Translations under genes and position numbers: made by a program
In this document: positions 7,871-14,338 of the stretch, in pieces
Layout: every line of letters begins with the position of its first letter
Position numbering within the stretch: position 1 is the stretch's first letter
The notes under the pieces: generated by a model
Database searches by the model: none
Told to the model about the DNA's origin: nothing
What the model saw: only the letters and a program-made list of their open reading frames with translations
NCBI GenBank assembly: GCA_903893085.1
Contig: CAITKS010000026.1
Location: 1-14,338 of the forward strand
Origin: an uncultured Actinomycetes bacterium
Lineage (GTDB): Bacteria > Actinomycetota > Actinomycetes > Nanopelagicales > Nanopelagicaceae
Length of the DNA stretch: 14,338 nt
Reading direction: 5' to 3'

Positions 7871-7877
7871 AAAGGAG
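7871..7877 (+). promoter_or_regulatory. Ribosome binding site of ilvB
   Basis: AAAGGAG lies 7 bases before the ATG at 7885. It picks this start over the in-frame ATG at 7918, which would give the shorter N terminus [12 protein letters not shown]. Confidence 0.7.
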
Positions 7878-7884
7878 TAAGAAG

Positions 7885-9645
7885 ATGGCGCACATACCAA
7901 CGGCCAACGGCACAGCAATGACAGGAGCTACTTCATTGGTGAAAAGCCTAGAAGCAGCAAATGTAGATGTGATGTTTGGATTGCCAGGTGGCGCGATTCT
8001 TCCTGCTTACGATCCGATCTTTGATTCATCCATTCGCCATATCTTGGTGCGCCATGAGCAAGGTGCGGGACATGCTGCAACTGGTTATGCGCAAGTAACT
8101 GGTCGCGCTGGTGTCTGTATCGCAACTTCTGGTCCAGGTGCGACAAACCTAGTTACACCTTTGATGGATGCTGCAATGGATTCAGTTCCACTCATTGCAA
8201 TCACTGGCCAAGTTCCATCTGCTGCAATTGGTACCGATGCATTCCAGGAAGCAGATATTCGCGGAATCACCATGCCATTTACAAAGCATAATTATTTGGT
8301 AACTGATCCAGATCAAATCCCTGGCGTTATCGCTGAGGCTTTCCATATCGCAACGACAGGTCGTCCGGGTCCAGTACTCGTAGACGTTGCAAAAGATGCG
8401 TTGCAGAAGATGACTACATTTAACTGGCCAACTTCAATCAAACTTGCTGGTTACAACCCAAAGACAACTCCTGATGCACAGGCGATTACCGATGCAGCTG
8501 CGCTAATTGCGCAATCATCAAAGCCAGTCTTCTATGTTGGTGGCGGTGTTATAAAAGCTAATGCTCATAAAGAACTTCGCCAATTGGTAGAACTCCTTGG
8601 TGCGCCAGTTGTAACAACACTGATGGCGCGCGGTGCATTTCCTGATTCACATCCATTGCACATGGGTATGCCTGGAATGCACGGAACTGTCGCTGCTGTT
8701 ACAGCCCTACAAAAAGCCGATTTGTTAATAACTTTAGGTGCTCGTTTCGATGATCGCGTTACAGGAAAACTTTCAACATTCGCACCGAACGCAAAGATTC
8801 TTCATGCAGATATCGATCCTGCTGAAATCGGGAAGAACCGCCATGCAGATGTGGCTGTTGTTGGAGATGTAAGAGAAACAATCACAGCGCTTATTCCTGC
8901 ACTTAAGGTTGCGCTTGCAAAGAGCCAACCTGATCTTTCAACATGGATGCGCCAGATGAATTCTCTTAAGTCCACATATCCATTGGGTTACGACCAACCT
9001 GAAGATGGTTCACTTTCACCACAACATGTCATCCAACGAATTGGGCAGATATCTGGAACTGACACCATCTTTACGGCTGGCGTTGGTCAACATCAGATGT
9101 GGGCATCACAATTTATTTCGTACGAACATCCACGCACATGGCTTAACTCAGGTGGAGCAGGCACCATGGGTTTCGGCGTACCTGCTGCAATGGGCGCAAA
9201 AGTTGGCGCACCAGATGCAACAGTTTGGGCAATCGATGGAGATGGTTGTTTCCAGATGACTAACCAAGAATTGGTTACCTGCGCGCTAAATAATATTCCT
9301 ATCAAGGTTGCAATTATCAATAACGAATCACTTGGAATGGTTCGCCAATGGCAGACCTTGTTCTATGAAGGTCGTTACTCAAATACCAACCTAGAATCAA
9401 AGCGCGTTCCAAACTTCCCAATGCTTGCTGAAAGTATGGGTTGCGTCGGACTTTCTTGCGATCGTCCGGAAGATTTGGATAAGACAATCGAGAAAGCGAT
9501 GTCGATTAATGACCAACCAGTTGTTGTCGACTTCCGCGTTCATCGCGATGCCATGGTTTGGCCGATGGTTGCTGCCGGTACATCCAATGATGAAATTATG
9601 ATCGCTCGCGCTACTGCGCCTGACTGGGATTCACAGGAGCTGTAA
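7885..9645 (+). CDS. ilvB: Acetohydroxyacid synthase (acetolactate synthase), catalytic large subunit
   Basis: This ThDP- and FAD-containing enzyme joins two pyruvates, or pyruvate plus 2-oxobutyrate, to start valine/leucine and isoleucine synthesis. The 586 residues show three domains. The PYR domain (about 14-180) carries the catalytic Glu58 in [15 protein letters not shown] and [10 protein letters not shown]. The central FAD-binding domain (about 200-340) includes FYVGGGV and [14 protein letters not shown]. The PP domain (about 390-545) carries the ThDP/Mg motif from Gly-Asp-Gly at 452-454 ([30 protein letters not shown]). The [17 protein letters not shown] block precedes it. It is the first gene of the attenuated operon and its stop overlaps the ilvN start by one base (TAATG). 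No missing key residues seen. Confidence 0.97.
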   Translation: MAHIPTANGTAMTGATSLVKSLEAANVDVMFGLPGGAILPAYDPIFDSSIRHILVRHEQGAGHAATGYAQVTGRAGVCIATSGPGATNLVTPLMDAAMDSVPLIAITGQVPSAAIGTDAFQEADIRGITMPFTKHNYLVTDPDQIPGVIAEAFHIATTGRPGPVLVDVAKDALQKMTTFNWPTSIKLAGYNPKTTPDAQAITDAAALIAQSSKPVFYVGGGVIKANAHKELRQLVELLGAPVVTTLMARGAFPDSHPLHMGMPGMHGTVAAVTALQKADLLITLGARFDDRVTGKLSTFAPNAKILHADIDPAEIGKNRHADVAVVGDVRETITALIPALKVALAKSQPDLSTWMRQMNSLKSTYPLGYDQPEDGSLSPQHVIQRIGQISGTDTIFTAGVGQHQMWASQFISYEHPRTWLNSGGAGTMGFGVPAAMGAKVGAPDATVWAIDGDGCFQMTNQELVTCALNNIPIKVAIINNESLGMVRQWQTLFYEGRYSNTNLESKRVPNFPMLAESMGCVGLSCDRPEDLDKTIEKAMSINDQPVVVDFRVHRDAMVWPMVAAGTSNDEIMIARATAPDWDSQEL

Positions 9646-9938
9646 TGACTACTAAACGCCGTCAACACACTCTTGAAGTTCTGGTTGAAAACGAACCAGG
9701 CGTCCTAGCCCGCGTCGCCGGTCTCTTTTCGCGTCGCGCATTCAACATCGAAACTCTCAGCGTTGGACCAACTGAAGATTCATCAATCTCAAAGATGGTT
9801 ATTGGAGTAGCTGTAGAAGGCCACTCTCTCGAGCAAGTTATTGCTCAGCTAGACAAACTTGTCAGCGTCATCTCTATCAAAGATGTGACAGGCAAAGTTA
9901 AAGAAATTCACGACACCCAACCCGACTATCAAAACTAA
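9645..9938 (+). CDS. ilvN: Acetohydroxyacid synthase small regulatory subunit, short single-ACT form
   Basis: IlvN binds IlvB, activates it and confers valine feedback inhibition. The protein starts in typical fashion (HTLEVLVENEPGVLARVAGLFSRRAFNIETLSVGPTE), an ACT domain with the NxPGVLARV effector-binding loop. It ends after 97 residues, however, while most actinobacterial IlvN proteins are about 160-175 residues with a second, C-terminal domain. E. coli IlvN of isozyme I is similarly short (about 96 residues), so a one-domain subunit can be functional. Only 27 bases follow before ilvC and they encode no remnant of the missing domain, so this is not an evident frameshift. AGGAG (9635-9639) lies 5 bases before the ATG. 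Identification is firm; how valine inhibition works in this form is open. Confidence 0.93.
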   Translation: MTTKRRQHTLEVLVENEPGVLARVAGLFSRRAFNIETLSVGPTEDSSISKMVIGVAVEGHSLEQVIAQLDKLVSVISIKDVTGKVKEIHDTQPDYQN

Positions 9939-12585
<2,647 letters not shown>

Positions 12586-12598
12586 AGAGACCAAAAAA

Positions 12599-13633
12599 AT
12601 GAAGCAGATAAATCTTGCCGTAATCGCTGGAGATGGAATTGGTCCAGAAGTTGTAGCTCAAGGAATTCGCGTCTTAGATAAAGTCGCTGCAAAGTATGAC
12701 GTGACTTTTACTAAGACTGAGTACGACCTTGGAGCTGGCTATTGGCATCGCACTGGAGAAGTTCTTCCAGATTCAGTTCTAGCCGAGATCGCTAAGTCTG
12801 ATGTCATCTTGCTAGGCGCAGTTGGAGACCCAACTGTTCCAAGTGGAGTTCTAGAACGCGGATTGCTTCTAAAAATTCGCTTTGCATTCGATCATTACAT
12901 CAATTTGCGTCCTGCAGTTTTACGCGCTGGAGTGACCGGCCCGCTTGCTACCAAGGCGCCTATTGATTTCATCGTTGTTCGTGAAGGAACCGAAGGCCCA
13001 TACGTTGGAGCAGGGGGAGTTCTTGCTGAAGGCACTTCTGCAGAAATCGCAACTGAAGAATCTTTAAATACTCGACGCGGTGCAGAGCGAGTGATCCGTG
13101 ATGCCTTTGCGCGCGCTGCAAAGCGTGATCGTAAGAAGTTAACCCTTGTTCATAAGAACAATGTGCTTACGCGCGCAGGTAGCCTTTGGACTCGTACCTT
13201 TAACGAAGTCGCTAAAGAGTTTCCGACAGTTACCACCGATTATCTGCACGTGGATGCGGCATCAATGTTCTTTGTTACAAACCCAGAACGCTTTGATGTA
13301 GTAGTCACCGATAATCTCTTCGGAGATATCTTGACCGACATTGCTGCTGCAATCTGTGGTGGTATCGGACTTGCTGCGTCGGGAAATATCAACCCAACTG
13401 GTGCTTACCCTTCAATGTTTGAACCAGTACATGGATCGGCGCCAGATATCGCTGGCAAGAACTTGGCTGATCCAACAGCTACGGTCATGTCAGTTGCAAT
13501 GATGATGGATCACTTGGGTTATGCCGATGCTGCACGCGAAATCGAAGCTGCAGTAAATGCTGATTTGCTTGCGCGTGGAGAGAAGAAGCGCAGCACTACT
13601 GAAATTGGAGATGCGCTACTAGCGCAACTTTAA
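12599..13633 (+). CDS. leuB: 3-isopropylmalate dehydrogenase
   Basis: LeuB oxidatively decarboxylates 3-isopropylmalate with NAD in leucine synthesis. The 344 residues match the actinobacterial LeuB subfamily. Visible signatures are GDGIGPE (11-17), the substrate arginines Arg94 and Arg104 ([14 protein letters not shown]), Arg128 in [20 protein letters not shown], the metal-binding acid region [27 protein letters not shown], and the NAD-site block [19 protein letters not shown]. Isocitrate or tartrate dehydrogenase relatives share the fold, but the combination and the neighbours favour LeuB. The gap after serA is 13 bases with only a weak purine-rich stretch (AAAGAGA), so translation may depend partly on coupling. 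The other leucine genes (leuA, leuC, leuD) are not in view. Confidence 0.94.
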   Translation: MKQINLAVIAGDGIGPEVVAQGIRVLDKVAAKYDVTFTKTEYDLGAGYWHRTGEVLPDSVLAEIAKSDVILLGAVGDPTVPSGVLERGLLLKIRFAFDHYINLRPAVLRAGVTGPLATKAPIDFIVVREGTEGPYVGAGGVLAEGTSAEIATEESLNTRRGAERVIRDAFARAAKRDRKKLTLVHKNNVLTRAGSLWTRTFNEVAKEFPTVTTDYLHVDAASMFFVTNPERFDVVVTDNLFGDILTDIAAAICGGIGLAASGNINPTGAYPSMFEPVHGSAPDIAGKNLADPTATVMSVAMMMDHLGYADAAREIEAAVNADLLARGEKKRSTTEIGDALLAQL

Positions 13634-13634
13634 A

Positions 13635-14338
13635 ATGAAAATCTCACTGAATCCAAACGCTAAAGATGCTGCGACCCGCGATGCACTCGTTGCTGAGGGT
13701 GGATTTGGTAAGTACTACACCGATCACATGGTGGTTTGTGAATGGACGGAAAAAGATGGCTGGGCTGAACCAGAGTTAAAGCCTTATGGTCCGTTATCAC
13801 TTGATCCTGCCACTGCTGTTTTTCATTACGGGCAAGAGATCTTCGAAGGCATGAAGGCATATCGCCAACCAGATGGCGGCATTTCACTATTTCGCCCCGA
13901 AGCAAATGCACGTCGCTTTGCAAAATCTGCAGCTCGTTTAGCACTTCCAGAAATGCCAGAAGCTCTATTTCTAGAAACTGTGCAAACTCTTGTTACACAA
14001 GATGCTGGCTGGGTTCCAAATAAAGTTGGCGAATCTCTTTACATCCGCCCATTTATGATCGCAACTGAAGTTGGTCTTGGCGTTCGACCTTCCAATAAGG
14101 CGACTTACATTCTTATTGCAACACCCGCGGGCGCTTACTTTGATCCATCAAAGGCTGTATCTGTTTGGATCTCAACCGAATACGTGCGCGCTGCGCAAGG
14201 CGGAACAGGTGAAGCAAAGTGCGGTGGAAACTATGCGGCATCCCTTGTTGCGCAGAAGGCTGCGGCTAAAGAAGGTTGCGATCAAGTTGTGTGGATTGAT
14301 GCTAAAGAGCGTAAATGGATCGAAGAGATGGGCGGCAT
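13635..14338 (+). CDS. ilvE: Branched-chain amino acid aminotransferase, 3'-truncated by the window edge
   Basis: IlvE is a PLP-dependent fold-type IV transaminase that performs the last step of valine, isoleucine and leucine synthesis with glutamate as amino donor. The frame is open from ATG 13635 to the window end, 234 codons of an expected 360-370 for the larger BCAT type found in actinobacteria. Recognisable blocks are LSLDPATAVFHYGQEIFEGMKAYR, FRPEANARRFAKSAARLALP, SLYIRPFMIATEVGLGVRPS, and the PLP-lysine segment GEAKCGGNYAASL with Lys195, then GCDQVVWIDAKERKWIEEMGG at the edge. The ATG follows the leuB stop after a single base, and no Shine-Dalgarno is evident, so translation is probably coupled to leuB. 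Confidence 0.96.
   Translation, partial: MKISLNPNAKDAATRDALVAEGGFGKYYTDHMVVCEWTEKDGWAEPELKPYGPLSLDPATAVFHYGQEIFEGMKAYRQPDGGISLFRPEANARRFAKSAARLALPEMPEALFLETVQTLVTQDAGWVPNKVGESLYIRPFMIATEVGLGVRPSNKATYILIATPAGAYFDPSKAVSVWISTEYVRAAQGGTGEAKCGGNYAASLVAQKAAAKEGCDQVVWIDAKERKWIEEMGG

Noticed and set aside
7665..7884. T-box riboswitch or other tRNA-sensing or metabolite riboswitch upstream of ilvB
   Set aside because: No T-box consensus (AGGGTGGNACCGCG-like) is visible. The gap is well explained by a leader peptide plus terminator.
13660..13944. Minus-strand open frame of 94 codons near the right edge
   Set aside because: It lies opposite ilvE, whose plus-strand frame is continuous and clearly recognisable.

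Overview
This window looks like a gene-dense stretch of chromosome from a small-genome, low-GC actinobacterium. The gene order ilvB-ilvN-ilvC-serA-leuB-ilvE and the protein sequences (SerA, IlvD, LeuB and IlvE in particular) are of actinobacterial type. The base composition looks to be in the mid-40s percent GC by eye, low for that phylum, and most genes touch or overlap. The freshwater planktonic acI lineage (Nanopelagicales, e.g. Planktophila/Nanopelagicus) fits best, but that placement is inference. No mobile element, tRNA, rRNA, CRISPR array or phage gene was seen.

Layout: (1) 1-1109, the 3' part of proA (proline synthesis), cut by the window edge. (2) 1138-4438, gatC-gatA-gatB, overlapping by 4 and 1 bases, encoding the tRNA-dependent amidotransferase. 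(3) 4443-5915 on the minus strand, a DHA2-type MFS exporter, tail-to-tail with gatB and head-to-head with ilvD. (4) 5991-7664, ilvD. (5) 7665-7884, the only sizeable gap, which holds a transcription attenuator: an 18-residue leader peptide with a Val-Ile-Val-Val-Val-Ile run, a GC-rich hairpin starting at its stop codon, and an intrinsic terminator. (6) 7885 to the right edge, ilvB-ilvN-ilvC-serA-leuB-ilvE, a tightly packed operon; ilvE runs off the window.

Functionally, IlvB/IlvN (acetohydroxyacid synthase), IlvC, IlvD and IlvE form the full common route to valine and isoleucine from pyruvate and 2-oxobutyrate. LeuB is one step of leucine synthesis and SerA commits 3-phosphoglycerate to serine. 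The attenuator would tie expression of the ilvB operon to charged Val/Ile tRNA, whereas ilvD has its own promoter region beyond the attenuator. GatCAB supplies Gln-tRNA(Gln) and/or Asn-tRNA(Asn).

The window is mostly housekeeping biosynthesis and I see no wholly new system. The points most worth a second look are the attenuator, whose two hairpins share one base, and an IlvN of only 97 residues, consisting of a single ACT domain without the usual C-terminal domain. Leaderless-type promoters in front of gatC and ilvD are a lesser point.
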